From Bacteroides sp. (GTDB taxonomy: Bacteria > Bacteroidota > Bacteroidia > Bacteroidales > Bacteroidaceae), in the NCBI GenBank assembly GCA_017621035.1, contig JAGATY010000061.1, positions 1-49,507 on the forward strand: a DNA stretch of 49,507 nt, given 5' to 3'. Made by a program: the position numbers and the translations under genes. Below the pieces are notes generated by a model. The model was given only the letters and a program-made list of their open reading frames with translations, was not told where the DNA came from and did not search any database. Positions 19,391 to 28,001 of the stretch are shown here, piece after piece. Position 1 is the stretch's first letter; the number at the start of each line of letters is the position of its first letter.

Positions 19391-19996
19391 TCACTCGAAA
19401 ATGCGTATGCGCTCACTGACGTCCTGAAACTCTTTGGCTTCCGGCTCCTCCAGCGGAAGGCCGAAAGGCATCTGTGCCACTAACTGCCAGGTGTGGGGCA
19501 AAGCCCAGGCGGCACGCACCTCGTCGTCTATCAGCGGATTGTAGTGTTGGAGGGAAGCCCCCAGCCCCATATCCTCCAGCATGGTCCAAACGGCAAATTG
19601 GTGCATGGCGGAGGTGTGCTGTGCCCATACCGGGAAGTTATCGCTGTAGAGAGGATAGTTCTTTTGGAGGGTTTCTATCACTTGATTGTCCTCGTAGAAA
19701 AGCACGGTGCCCCGGCCGGCAGCAAAGCTCCGGTCAATCTTTTCTACTGTTTTGGGGAAGGCGGTTTCCGGTACCAGCTTCTTCAGTACGCTTTTCACCA
19801 GCTCCCACAGCTTGCGGTGGTGCTCGCCCAGCAAGAGAACGATGCGGGTGGACTGAGAGTTGAAGGCGGAGGGAACGTGTTTTACGGCTTGCCGGATGGC
19901 ATGGATGATTTCTTCGTCAAGTGTCAGGGAATCACTGCAAAGGGAGTAGTAGCTGCGGCGATGTTGCATCGCCTCTTCAAATGTTCTTCTTTTCAT
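19391..19996 (-). CDS. Nitroreductase-family FMN oxidoreductase
   Basis: A cytoplasmic flavoprotein of 201 residues that would reduce nitro or quinone compounds with NAD(P)H. The N-terminal RRTFEEAMQHRRSYYSL is the FMN-contacting start typical of the short Frm2/Hbn1-like group. VPSAFNSQSTRIVLLLGEHH, a central helical pair, and DMGLGASLQHYNP followed by LVAQMPFGLP are further family marks. It lies 95 nt downstream of the GH3-type adenylate gene and on the same strand; no promoter was seen in that gap, so read-through is possible. Physiological substrate unknown. Confidence 0.88.
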   Translation of the reverse strand: MKRRTFEEAMQHRRSYYSLCSDSLTLDEEIIHAIRQAVKHVPSAFNSQSTRIVLLLGEHHRKLWELVKSVLKKLVPETAFPKTVEKIDRSFAAGRGTVLFYEDNQVIETLQKNYPLYSDNFPVWAQHTSAMHQFAVWTMLEDMGLGASLQHYNPLIDDEVRAAWALPHTWQLVAQMPFGLPLEEPEAKEFQDVSERIRIFE

Positions 19997-20091
19997 AAGT
20001 TCAAGGTTTTTATGAAAAGAAGAACACGCAGAGGGGGAAGGTTGTTCGGATGCGCTGAAAATATCTCCGGAACTTATTGTATATGAGTTGC

Positions 20092-21603
20092 TCAGACGTT
20101 CAGCTTCAGCATCTCTTCTATATAGTCGCGATTGTTGCTCAGGCGGGGAATCTTGTGCTGTCCGCCCAGCTTGCCTTTCGCATCTAACCAGTCGTGGAAA
20201 AGATTCTTTCTGGCCACAATGATTTCCAAGGGTTGCAGGGCTAGGTCGTTTTGGCGCTTGGCTTCGTAGTCAGAGTTAACCTCCTGCAGGGTAGTGTCCA
20301 GAATCTTGGCGAAGCGTGCCAGGTCGTCCGGCATCTGCGCAAATTCCACCAGCCATTGGTGACGGCACTTAGCGTTGGCATCCATGAAGACGGGAGCGGC
20401 AGAGTAGTCCAGCACCTTGGCGCCGGTTTCGGCACACGCTTTGGCCAGTCCTTTCTCGGCGTTATCAACAATAAGTTCTTCGCCGAAGGCGTTGATGAAG
20501 TGTTTGGTTCGTCCGGTGATAATGAACTTATAAGGGTCACGGGAGGTGAACTTTACAGTGTCGCCAATCATGTAACGCCACAGGCCGGATGAGGTTGAAA
20601 TGACCATGGCATAGTTCTTGCCCAGTTCAATCTCCTCCAGACAACAGATGCGGGGGTGTTCAGACTCGAGGTCCTCCATCGGGATAAACTCATAGAAGAC
20701 GCCGTAGTCAATCATCAGCAACATGGAGAGGTCGTTCGGGTCGTTCTGGATACCAAAGAAACCCTCGCTGGCATTGTATGTCTCCACATAGCGCATCTTG
20801 CTGCTTCGGATAATCTCTTTATACTGCTCGCGGTACGGAGTGAATGCCACACCTCCGTGGAAGAAGACTTCCAGGTTGGGCCATACCTCCTCCAGTCCCT
20901 GCTTACCGGTCTTCTCTAAGACGTGTTTAATGAGTACCAGCATCCAGGAAGGTACACCCGAGAGGTTGGATACATTGGCGCCGATGGTTTCATTGGCAAT
21001 GGCCTCCATCTTCGGTTCAAAATGTTCCATCAAAGCGGTCTGCTTACTGGGCACACGAATCAGATTAACAGCAGAGGGGATGTTTTCTATCAGGATGGCG
21101 GAAAGGTCACCTACCAGACTGTGGTTTGTGTTGAGGTTGGGCGCATGGCTACCTCCCAGAATCAGTCCCTTTCCGGAGAAGAAACGGCTCTCAGGATTCT
21201 GCCCTAGATAGATGGCAACAGCATCCTGTCCGCCTTTGTAGTGAGTGTCTTTCAGTGCTTCGCGGCTCACGGGGATAAACTTGCTCTTGTCGTTGGTAGT
21301 TCCTGAAGACTTGGCAAACCAACGAATCTCCGAGGGCCACAGCAGGTTCTGTTCACCGGCACGCAGGCGAGCCACATAGGGCTTCACTTCTTCATAAGTC
21401 TGGATGGGTACCCGTTGCTTGAAATCTTCATACGTGCGGATGGAGGCGTAGTCATATTTCTTGCCCCACTCGGTGTTGGCAGCCAGCTTCACCAAACGCT
21501 GTAACACACTTGCCTGTAACTCGCCGGCATGGTCGGCGTAACGTTCAATCTTCTTTCTGCGAGGCGTAAAATATAACTTGTTGAGTAGTTTCGTTATGTT
21601 CAT
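20092..21603 (-). CDS. GH3 auxin-responsive-type acyl-adenylate/amide synthetase family protein
   Basis: A 503-residue member of the firefly-luciferase-like adenylating superfamily named after plant GH3 acyl-amido synthetases; the bacterial substrate is not known. An adenylate-binding loop FAKSSGTTNDKSKFIPVS lies near 100-115, YNASEGFFGIQ is the second ATP motif, and LWRYMIGDTVKFTSRDPYKF with ITGRTKHFINAFGEEL marks the hinge/C-terminal domain. A -7 site at 21633-21640 is about 30 bp upstream. Its name should not be confused with glycoside hydrolase family 3, which is also in the window. Confidence 0.9.
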   Translation of the reverse strand: MNITKLLNKLYFTPRRKKIERYADHAGELQASVLQRLVKLAANTEWGKKYDYASIRTYEDFKQRVPIQTYEEVKPYVARLRAGEQNLLWPSEIRWFAKSSGTTNDKSKFIPVSREALKDTHYKGGQDAVAIYLGQNPESRFFSGKGLILGGSHAPNLNTNHSLVGDLSAILIENIPSAVNLIRVPSKQTALMEHFEPKMEAIANETIGANVSNLSGVPSWMLVLIKHVLEKTGKQGLEEVWPNLEVFFHGGVAFTPYREQYKEIIRSSKMRYVETYNASEGFFGIQNDPNDLSMLLMIDYGVFYEFIPMEDLESEHPRICCLEEIELGKNYAMVISTSSGLWRYMIGDTVKFTSRDPYKFIITGRTKHFINAFGEELIVDNAEKGLAKACAETGAKVLDYSAAPVFMDANAKCRHQWLVEFAQMPDDLARFAKILDTTLQEVNSDYEAKRQNDLALQPLEIIVARKNLFHDWLDAKGKLGGQHKIPRLSNNRDYIEEMLKLNV

Positions 21604-21632
21604 GCTTTAATGTAAATGCTAGTTTTGAAGCG

Positions 21633-21640
21633 CAAATTTA
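21633..21640 (-). promoter_or_regulatory. Probable -7 of the GH3-type adenylate gene
   Basis: CAAATTTA reads TAAATTTG on the minus strand. No -33 TTG is seen at the right distance. On the other strand, TACCTTTA (21683-21690) is a one-mismatch candidate for pfkA. Confidence 0.4.
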
Positions 21641-21817
21641 ATCTTATTTATTCTCTTCTCTATCTTTTTTCTCTTTTTTTTCTACCTTTACGGCTTGATT
21701 AAGTGTTTATCCGGTGAGTGTGCCGAAGCTTTACTGGCCGTTTCGGAGAAATGGAACAGCAGTACAGCCGATTAGCACAGTCTACTTGTCATTACATCAG
21801 AACGAAGGAGAAAAGAT

Positions 21818-22828
21818 ATGAGAATAGGTATTCTGACTTCAGGGGGCGACTGCCCGGGCATCAATGCCACCATTCGTGGCGTGTGTAAAACAGCTATCAA
21901 CCACTACGGCATGGAGGTAGTGGGCATCCATAGTGGCTTTCAGGGTCTGTTGACCAAAGAGGTGGAGCCGATAACCGACAAATCGCTCTCCGGCCTGTTA
22001 AACCTGGGCGGTACCATTTTGGGTACTTCGCGCGAGAAGCCTTTCAAGAAGAACGGCATCATTTCCGGCGTGAACAAACCGGCGCTGATAGAGGAAAACA
22101 TCAAGGAGCTGGGCTTGGACTGCATTGTCTGTATCGGTGGAAACGGTACACAGAAGACGGCTGCCAAGCTCTCGGAAATGGGGCTGAACATTGTCTCTAT
22201 TCCTAAGACGATTGATAATGACATTTGGGGAACCGACTTCTCTTTCGGGTTCGACACTGCCGTCAGCATTGCTACCGATGCCATCGACCGCCTGCACTCT
22301 ACTGCCAGCTCGCACAAACGGGTTATGGTAATTGAAGTGATGGGGCACAAGGCCGGTTGGATAGCCCTCTACTCCGGTATGGCAGGGGGCGGAGATGTGA
22401 TTCTGATTCCGGAAATTCCTTACAACATACGCAGCATCGGGAATACCATTCTCGACCGTCTGAAGAGAGGAAAGCCTTACTCCATTGTGGTGGTGGCTGA
22501 GGGCATTAAGACCGACGGGCGCAAACGGGCGGCAGAATACATTGCTCAGGAGATTGAATATGAAACCGGCATCGAGACCCGCGAAACAGTACTGGGCTAT
22601 ATCCAGCGCGGAGGCTCACCCACACCCTTCGACCGCAACCTCTCCACACGCATGGGTGGTCACGCAACTGAGCTGATTGCCAATAACCAGTTCGGGCGCA
22701 TGGTAACGCTGCAGGGTGATGCCATAAGCTCCACTCCGCTGTCAGAAGTTGCCGGAAAATTGAAATTGGTAACTGAGGAACACGACTTAATCGTCCAGGG
22801 CAGACGGATGGGCATCTGCTTCGGGTAG
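21818..22828 (+). CDS. pfkA: 6-phosphofructokinase
   Basis: Phosphorylates fructose 6-phosphate in glycolysis. The 336 residues carry the PFK marks LTSGGDCPGINATIRG, PKTIDNDIWGTDFSFGFDTA, EVMGHKAGWIALYSG and GYIQRGGSPTPFDR. Two positions are unlike the classical bacterial ATP enzyme: GGNGTQ replaces GGDGS/T (Asn where E. coli has catalytic-site Asp103), and PKTIDND has the Lys usually linked with pyrophosphate use. The phosphoryl donor should therefore not be assumed. AAGGAG lies a few bases before the ATG, an unusually good Shine-Dalgarno for this phylum. Its 3' end overlaps rnc by 42 bp, tail to tail. Confidence 0.93.
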   Translation: MRIGILTSGGDCPGINATIRGVCKTAINHYGMEVVGIHSGFQGLLTKEVEPITDKSLSGLLNLGGTILGTSREKPFKKNGIISGVNKPALIEENIKELGLDCIVCIGGNGTQKTAAKLSEMGLNIVSIPKTIDNDIWGTDFSFGFDTAVSIATDAIDRLHSTASSHKRVMVIEVMGHKAGWIALYSGMAGGGDVILIPEIPYNIRSIGNTILDRLKRGKPYSIVVVAEGIKTDGRKRAAEYIAQEIEYETGIETRETVLGYIQRGGSPTPFDRNLSTRMGGHATELIANNQFGRMVTLQGDAISSTPLSEVAGKLKLVTEEHDLIVQGRRMGICFG

Positions 22829-23650
22829 GCTACTCTCCTGCTCCGGAGTAGCGGTGGCAGTCAAGGCTTCGGCAGCATGGTTCCGCTCTTTAGCCTCTTG
22901 AATGGCGGCCTGGAACTCTGCGTTTCCTCTTAGTTTCTTTAGAGCCACGCGGGCCGCGTTCTGTTGTGACTCTTTCTTGGAGTAACCCATGCCCTTACCG
23001 GCCGGAACTCCCTCGATGAGTGTCTCGGTGTAGAATACCGGATTGTAATCTTTGTCAAAGCGTTGCTCTATCAGCTCGAAAGATACCTCCATCTTATTCT
23101 TCTGACTCCACTCGATGAGGCGTGACTTGAAGTTTACCTCCTTGCGCGACATCTTGTCCAGGTCGATATACTTCTTGACGATGCGCTCTTCAATGAACAG
23201 CTTGCACCGCTCATAACCCTGATCCAAATAGATAGCACCGATAAAGGCCTCAAAAGCATTGCCATACATGTAGCTGTTGTGTGACGAAGAGCGGGTGGCA
23301 TACTTTACCAACTTGTCCAGCCCGATTTCCACAGCCAACTTGTTCAACGATTCGCGTTGCACAATCTTAGAACGGGTGTTGGTCAGGAATCCTTCCCGAC
23401 GTCCCTCAAAATGTTTGTAGACAATGTCGCCTACCACAGCATCCAGAATGGCATCGCCCAAAAACTCCAGCCGCTCGTTGTTCAGCGGACGCCCCTTCTC
23501 AGACCGGAGTGAGGTAGACTTATGCAACAATGCCTCCTGATACACCTTAATGTTGTGTGGCACAAAGCCAAGTATCCTATATAAACAAAGATAAGACTCC
23601 CTTTCCTTGCGGAAAAGAAGCCTTATCTTGTCTATTTGATTACGTAACAC
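22787..23650 (-). CDS. rnc: Ribonuclease III
   Basis: A double-strand-specific RNase for rRNA and mRNA processing, 287 residues. The catalytic signature NERLEFLGDAILDAVV and the later GNAFEAFIGAIYLDQG supply the metal ligands. The double-stranded RNA-binding domain follows (NFKSRLIEWSQK ... GKGMGYSKKESQQNAARVAL). A C-terminal tail of about 45 residues rich in Ala/Glu/Thr extends beyond the usual end. It is the third gene of acpP-fabF-rnc, starting 9 nt after fabF. Its last 42 bp are antisense to the end of pfkA. Confidence 0.97.
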   Translation of the reverse strand: MLRNQIDKIRLLFRKERESYLCLYRILGFVPHNIKVYQEALLHKSTSLRSEKGRPLNNERLEFLGDAILDAVVGDIVYKHFEGRREGFLTNTRSKIVQRESLNKLAVEIGLDKLVKYATRSSSHNSYMYGNAFEAFIGAIYLDQGYERCKLFIEERIVKKYIDLDKMSRKEVNFKSRLIEWSQKNKMEVSFELIEQRFDKDYNPVFYTETLIEGVPAGKGMGYSKKESQQNAARVALKKLRGNAEFQAAIQEAKERNHAAEALTATATPEQESSLPEADAHPSALDD

Positions 23651-23659
23651 GACCAGTGA

Positions 23660-24922
23660 TTATTCTGCGTACTTCTTGAAGATAACGCATGCGTTATGTC
23701 CACCAAAACCAAAGGTGTTGGACAAAGCAGCATTGATTTCACGCTTCTGTGCCTTGTTGAACGTGAAGTTCAGGGCATAGTCAATGTTCTCGTCGTTGTC
23801 TCCCTCTTCGTGATTGATAGTGGGAGGTACAATACCATTCTTAATAGCTAAAATGCTGGCGATGGATTCAACAGCACCGGCTGCACCCAGTAAGTGGCCT
23901 GTCATAGACTTGGTTGAGCTGATGTTCAACTCATAAGCATGCTGACCGAATACTTCCTTGATGGCCTTTGCCTCAGAGATGTCACCTACCGGAGTAGATG
24001 TACCGTGAACGTTGATGTAGTCAATCTCTTCCGGTTTCATCTCAGCATCTTCCAACGCATTCTGCATAACCAATTTGGCGCCCAAGCCCTCGGGGTGAGA
24101 AGCTGTCAGGTGGTGGGCATCGGCAGACATGCCTACGCCGGCCAACTCAGCATAAATCTTTGCTCCACGAGCCTTGGCGTGCTCCAACTCTTCCAGAATC
24201 AAGCAACCACCGCCTTCACCCATGATGAAGCCGTCGCGGCTGGCACTGAACGGACGAGAAGCTGTTTCAGGAGAATCGTTACGGGTAGACAATGCGTGCA
24301 TGGCATTGAAACCGCCTACGCCGGCTGCTGCAATGGCAGCTTCCGAACCACCGGTTACCATAACGTTGGCCTTGCCCAAACGAATCAGGTTGAATGCATC
24401 GGCAATGGCATTGGTTGAAGTGGCGCAAGCTGAACATACCGAGTAGTTGGGGCCATGGAAACCGTACATGATAGAAATCTGTCCGGCTGCAATGTCCGAA
24501 ATCATCTTGGGGATGAAGAACGGATTGAACTTGGGGCCTAACTCTTTGTGGAGTGCATAGCTGCTAACTTCCTCTTCAAATGTGCGAATACCACCGATTC
24601 CGGCGCCAAAAATGACACCTATTCTATTTAAATCTTCTTTCTCGACATCCAGACCGGCATCTTCCACAGCTTGCTTGGCTACGGCTACACCCAGCTGAGT
24701 GTAACGATCCATCTTGCGGGCTTCCTTGCGGTCGATATAATCGTTCGGGTTGAAGTTCTTTACTTCACACGCGAATTGTGTCTTGAAAAGCGATGCGTCA
24801 AACTGAGTAATAGGCCCTGCTCCACTAACTCCATTGACCAGATTTTCCCAAAACTCGGGAACGCTGTTGCCGATGGGGGTAATGGCGCCAAGGCCTGTTA
24901 CTACAACTCTTTTTAATTCCAT
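23660..24922 (-). CDS. fabF: 3-oxoacyl-[acyl-carrier-protein] synthase II
   Basis: The condensing enzyme of type II fatty-acid elongation. The 420 residues match the family. The catalytic Cys lies in SACATSTNAI (Cys166), with the two His motifs NVHGTSTPVGD and KSMTGHLLGAAGAVE; VVVTGLGAITPIG opens the protein. It starts 20 nt after acpP, its substrate carrier, and is followed by rnc, an arrangement conserved in this phylum and elsewhere. Confidence 0.98.
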   Translation of the reverse strand: MELKRVVVTGLGAITPIGNSVPEFWENLVNGVSGAGPITQFDASLFKTQFACEVKNFNPNDYIDRKEARKMDRYTQLGVAVAKQAVEDAGLDVEKEDLNRIGVIFGAGIGGIRTFEEEVSSYALHKELGPKFNPFFIPKMISDIAAGQISIMYGFHGPNYSVCSACATSTNAIADAFNLIRLGKANVMVTGGSEAAIAAAGVGGFNAMHALSTRNDSPETASRPFSASRDGFIMGEGGGCLILEELEHAKARGAKIYAELAGVGMSADAHHLTASHPEGLGAKLVMQNALEDAEMKPEEIDYINVHGTSTPVGDISEAKAIKEVFGQHAYELNISSTKSMTGHLLGAAGAVESIASILAIKNGIVPPTINHEEGDNDENIDYALNFTFNKAQKREINAALSNTFGFGGHNACVIFKKYAE

Positions 24923-24942
24923 ATCAACGATTGATGGATAAA

Positions 24943-25179
24943 TTACTTAGCGTGTTCTTCGATGTAAGATACAGCATCACCTACAGTACCAATCTTTTCT
25001 GCTTGGTCATCAGGAATAGAAATGCCGAATTCTTTTTCGAATTCCATGATAAGTTCTACAGTGTCAAGAGAGTCTGCGCCCAGATCGTTAGTGAAGCTAG
25101 CTTCATTAGTTACTTCAGATTCCTCAACGCCCAACTTGTCGACGATGATAGCTTTTACTCTTGATGCAATTTCAGACAT
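24943..25179 (-). CDS. acpP: Acyl carrier protein
   Basis: A 78-residue acidic helical carrier that holds the growing acyl chain on 4'-phosphopantetheine. The attachment site is [12 protein letters not shown] (Ser37), with the usual spacing to both ends. It is first in the acpP-fabF-rnc operon, with a candidate promoter at 25231-25261 and a leader of about 45 nt. Confidence 0.98.
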   Translation of the reverse strand: MSEIASRVKAIIVDKLGVEESEVTNEASFTNDLGADSLDTVELIMEFEKEFGISIPDDQAEKIGTVGDAVSYIEEHAK

Positions 25180-25230
25180 AACTTTAAGTTTTTAATTAAT
25201 AAATAGTTTTCTTTCTTTCTTTTTGCGCTG

Positions 25231-25261
25231 CAAAGGAATGAATATTTCTCGGCTCCCGCAA
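25231..25261 (-). promoter_or_regulatory. Candidate promoter of acpP-fabF-rnc
   Basis: On the minus strand TTG (25259-25261), 20 bp, then TTCCTTTG (25231-25238). The -7 has one mismatch (TT for TA) but the spacing is ideal. Confidence 0.5.
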
Positions 25262-25353
25262 ATATTTAGCTAATTAAATGCAAAATTCTGCACACTTTTT
25301 GCCGTTTTGTGCATCCGCACACCTTTTGTCTAGGATTTTTTCTGCAAAAAATC

Positions 25354-25383
25354 TTTGTAATCAGGAATTATTCTGTATCTTTG
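25354..25383 (+). promoter_or_regulatory. Promoter-like site facing the locus C repeat array
   Basis: TTTG (25354-25357), 18 bp, then TATCTTTG (25376-25383) on the plus strand. No plus-strand gene follows. A transcript starting near 25390 would cover the 11-bp repeats and then run antisense into the end of pdxB. Confidence 0.45.
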
Positions 25384-25401
25384 TCACAGAAAAGGTCTCG
25401 G

Positions 25402-25502
25402 TATGTCTCAAATACCTCCTTTCTACCCCTCCTGAATATCTCCTACCTACCAACGCCGTATCAACTCCGTACCAACGCCGTATCAAGTCCGTTCCTATAG
25501 GA
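25402..25502. repeat. 11/22-bp tandem array, nine half-units (locus C)
   Basis: Eleven-base units beginning TAYC: core TACCAACGCCG (25448), TATCAACTCCG (25459), TACCAACGCCG (25470), TATCAAGTCCG (25481), then TTCCTATAGGA (25492). Alternation gives an exact 22-bp period with one change. Weaker units extend back in phase at 25402, 25413, 25424 and (after a 2-bp slip) 25437. The array lies 50 bp past the pdxB stop; the gap 25180-25554 holds no gene I can support. Confidence 0.85.
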
Positions 25503-25554
25503 GCGAAGAAGAGGCGGGTGAGACATAGGGTGGATATGGGTGTGATTTCTCTCT

Positions 25555-26598
25555 TTATTCTATCTCTACTTGGAAGGCGAGGGCTTCACGACGCAGCGGA
25601 TAGTCGCCACGCAATTTCTCAAACAGTTCGGGGTGTTGCTTCAGGGCATTGCTGTCACGACGTGGGTCATACATCTGCAGAAATGCTTCTGCTTGTGATG
25701 AGGCACGAAGATGTGTGACGGGAGGTGCTGGAGGCTCTATGTGATACTTAGCATCCACGTGGAAGAAGCGGCAGAGGGCATCCAGTGACATGCGGGTGGC
25801 GTTGGCCTTGCCGTCGGCAGAGTAGCCGGCAATATGTGGGGTAGCCAGGAAGGCACGTTGCAGCAGGGTGGGGTTGATGTCCGGCTCATTTTCCCAAACA
25901 TCAATGATGGCTTCAGTTACCACACCTTTCTCTAACGCCTCCAGCAGGGCTTCTGTTTTCACCACCTCTCCGCGTGAAGTATTGATAAGTACCGGTCTCT
26001 TCTTCAGTGATTGGAAGAAGGCTTCGTCGGCCAGGTGAAAGGTCTTGAATTTTCCCTCTCTATGCAGGGGTACATGGAAGGTGAGGATGTCGCACTCCTC
26101 TGCCAAAGTCCTCAGGGAGTGGTAGGCGGCACTGCCCTCTTGCTCGGCGCGGGGCAGGTCGTTTTGCAGTACACGCATTCCAAGTGCTTGTGCCACTTTC
26201 ACCACTTTACTGCCCACATTGCCTACCCCTATCACGCCAAGGGTCAGCTTGGAAAGTTCCATTCCTTTCAACTTTTGCAACAGCAGCAGGGAGGATTGCA
26301 CGTATTGTGCTACCGATGCCGAGTTACATCCCGGTGCATTGGTCCAGCAGATGCCGGCCTGACGACAGTACTCCACGTCGATGTGGTCGAAACCAATGGT
26401 GGCTGTGGCAATGAAACGCACGTGGCTTCCCTCCAACAGCTGGCGGTTGCAGCAGGTACGGGTACGCACAATCAGGGCGTCGGCATCTTTCACCAGCTCG
26501 GGGGTGAATGCTTTGCCGGGGGCGTAAATCACCTCGTCGGCAATCTTTTCAATAGCCTCTTGGATGTAAGGAATCTTGTTGTCTACAATAACTTTCAT
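25555..26598 (-). CDS. pdxB: Erythronate-4-phosphate dehydrogenase
   Basis: Oxidises 4-phosphoerythronate with NAD in pyridoxal-phosphate biosynthesis. It is a 347-residue D-2-hydroxyacid dehydrogenase with VRTRTCCNRQLL, ATATIGFDHID, the Rossmann loop GVIGVGNVGSKV, LINTSRGEVV with the catalytic Arg, and TPHIAGYSADGK with the catalytic His. The C-terminal dimerisation region typical of PdxB is present. It begins 28 nt after the M16 protease gene, so the two probably share a transcript from the promoter near 27904. Confidence 0.93.
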   Translation of the reverse strand: MKVIVDNKIPYIQEAIEKIADEVIYAPGKAFTPELVKDADALIVRTRTCCNRQLLEGSHVRFIATATIGFDHIDVEYCRQAGICWTNAPGCNSASVAQYVQSSLLLLQKLKGMELSKLTLGVIGVGNVGSKVVKVAQALGMRVLQNDLPRAEQEGSAAYHSLRTLAEECDILTFHVPLHREGKFKTFHLADEAFFQSLKKRPVLINTSRGEVVKTEALLEALEKGVVTEAIIDVWENEPDINPTLLQRAFLATPHIAGYSADGKANATRMSLDALCRFFHVDAKYHIEPPAPPVTHLRASSQAEAFLQMYDPRRDSNALKQHPELFEKLRGDYPLRREALAFQVEIE

Positions 26599-26626
26599 GA
26601 TACTCAGACTTCTGTATGATGAGGTG

Positions 26627-27883
26627 TTAGCGGTAAATCAGTGTGGAGAGGTTGTCGCGCGACAGCATCTCGTTGGCAACCTCCCGGAGCAGAGCCGGAG
26701 TGAGGGCTTCGATGCGCTTGCAGACTGCCTCAGCTGTTTCATATTTATGATAGTGCAGAAAGGTCTTGGCCATGCCCAGGGCGTTGTTTTCATTGTTGTC
26801 TCCTGCTACGCCTATCTGACCGATGAGTTGTTTCTTGGCAGCGGCCAACTGGGTGGGGGTCAGCGGTGCTTCACATAGGCGATGTAGTTCCCGATGTACC
26901 AGACGGAGGCAAAGCTCCACGTCGTCCGGGTCGCAGCCGAAGTAGATGCAGAAGGTGCCGGTGTCGGTGTAGGAGGTCAGGTTGGATTCCACATTGTAGA
27001 CCAGTCCTCGCCGTTCGCGCAGAGCCACGTTCAGACGGCTGTTCATACCGGGTCCTCCCAACAGATTGTTCAGCAGATAGAGGGCTGTGCGGCGATCGTT
27101 GTGGGCATCGTAACCACGAGCACCAATCATGACGTGTGCCTGGTGAGTCTCTTTATTGACAATGCGCTCGGTGGGCAGATAGAGTGCCGGCGAGGTACGT
27201 TGGTGAGTCTGCGGACGGGCAGGAATGTCGGTCAGCAACTTTTCTGCCAGACGAACCACTTGACGCTTGAAGTCTAGATTCCCTTGTACGAAGAATATCA
27301 TATTCTCCGGATGATAGAAGCGTTCGGTAAAAGAGATGGCATCTTCTGAGCGGAACCCTCTTAGCAGCTCCGGCTTGCCTAATATGTTGCGGCCCAGCGG
27401 ATGGTTGGGGAAGATAAGCTCCTCGAAGTCGTCGAAAATCAGCTCTGCAGGATTGTCCTCATAGCTCTGAATCTCGTCGATGATGACCTCGGTCTCCTTC
27501 TCTATCTCGCGTTGCGGAAAGGTGGAGTGAAAACAGATGTCGGCCAGTAGCTCGAAAGCACGGGCAAAGTGCTCGCAGAGAAAGGCTGAGTAGACCACGG
27601 TCTCTTCTTTGTTGGTATAGGCATTCAGGTCGCCTCCCACGTTCTCCATCCGGTTGAGTATGTGCCATGCGCGACGTTTACGGGTACCTTTAAAGATAAG
27701 GTGTTCCACGAAGTGTGCCATTCCCTGTTCCTGCTCCTGCTCGTCGCGTGTTCCGGCATCCACGGCAAAGCCACAGTAGGCTACCGGTGAGGCAGACGGA
27801 CGGTGGATAATGCGTAATCCGTTAGGCAGAGTGTGCAGGTTGCAAGGGGCTGCATTGGCTTCAGTTTTCTTCATTGCATGCAT
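26627..27883 (-). CDS. M16-family zinc metalloprotease
   Basis: An insulinase/processing-peptidase-like protein of 418 residues. The inverted zinc motif HFVEH is at 57-61, with the distal ligand Glu in the EKETEVIIDEI stretch near 135. NVGGDLNAYTNKEETVY-type sequence follows the zinc site, and the C-terminal inactive half includes GGPGMNSRL...RERRGLVYNVES. There is no signal peptide, so it is probably cytoplasmic. The start could be the first Met or the Met at residue 4. pdxB follows 28 nt later. Confidence 0.92.
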   Translation of the reverse strand: MHAMKKTEANAAPCNLHTLPNGLRIIHRPSASPVAYCGFAVDAGTRDEQEQEQGMAHFVEHLIFKGTRKRRAWHILNRMENVGGDLNAYTNKEETVVYSAFLCEHFARAFELLADICFHSTFPQREIEKETEVIIDEIQSYEDNPAELIFDDFEELIFPNHPLGRNILGKPELLRGFRSEDAISFTERFYHPENMIFFVQGNLDFKRQVVRLAEKLLTDIPARPQTHQRTSPALYLPTERIVNKETHQAHVMIGARGYDAHNDRRTALYLLNNLLGGPGMNSRLNVALRERRGLVYNVESNLTSYTDTGTFCIYFGCDPDDVELCLRLVHRELHRLCEAPLTPTQLAAAKKQLIGQIGVAGDNNENNALGMAKTFLHYHKYETAEAVCKRIEALTPALLREVANEMLSRDNLSTLIYR

Positions 27884-27903
27884 TGATAAAGTAGTTGAGG
27901 CAG

Positions 27904-27911
27904 CAAAAATA
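27904..27911 (-). promoter_or_regulatory. Probable -7 of the M16-pdxB operon
   Basis: CAAAAATA reads TATTTTTG on the minus strand, about 20 bp before the start codon. A -33 TTG is not obvious. Confidence 0.45.
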
Positions 27912-27923
27912 CAACAAAACTTA

Positions 27924-27953
27924 TTGCCGTTTATGGAAAATTGCAGATATTTG
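27924..27953 (+). promoter_or_regulatory. Candidate promoter of the KpsF-PfkB pair
   Basis: TTG (27924-27926), 19 bp, then GATATTTG (27946-27953), one mismatch from TAnnTTTG. The leader to ATG 28002 is about 42 nt. Confidence 0.45.
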
Positions 27954-28001
27954 CATGTTGTAGTTTAAAACCCAAACTTAAAACTCAAAACAGTAAGAGA
28001 C

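Noticed and set aside
25402-25502. CRISPR array
   Set aside because: Repeats abut with no spacers, units are 11 or 22 bp, and no cas genes are in the window. The same holds for the other 22-bp arrays.
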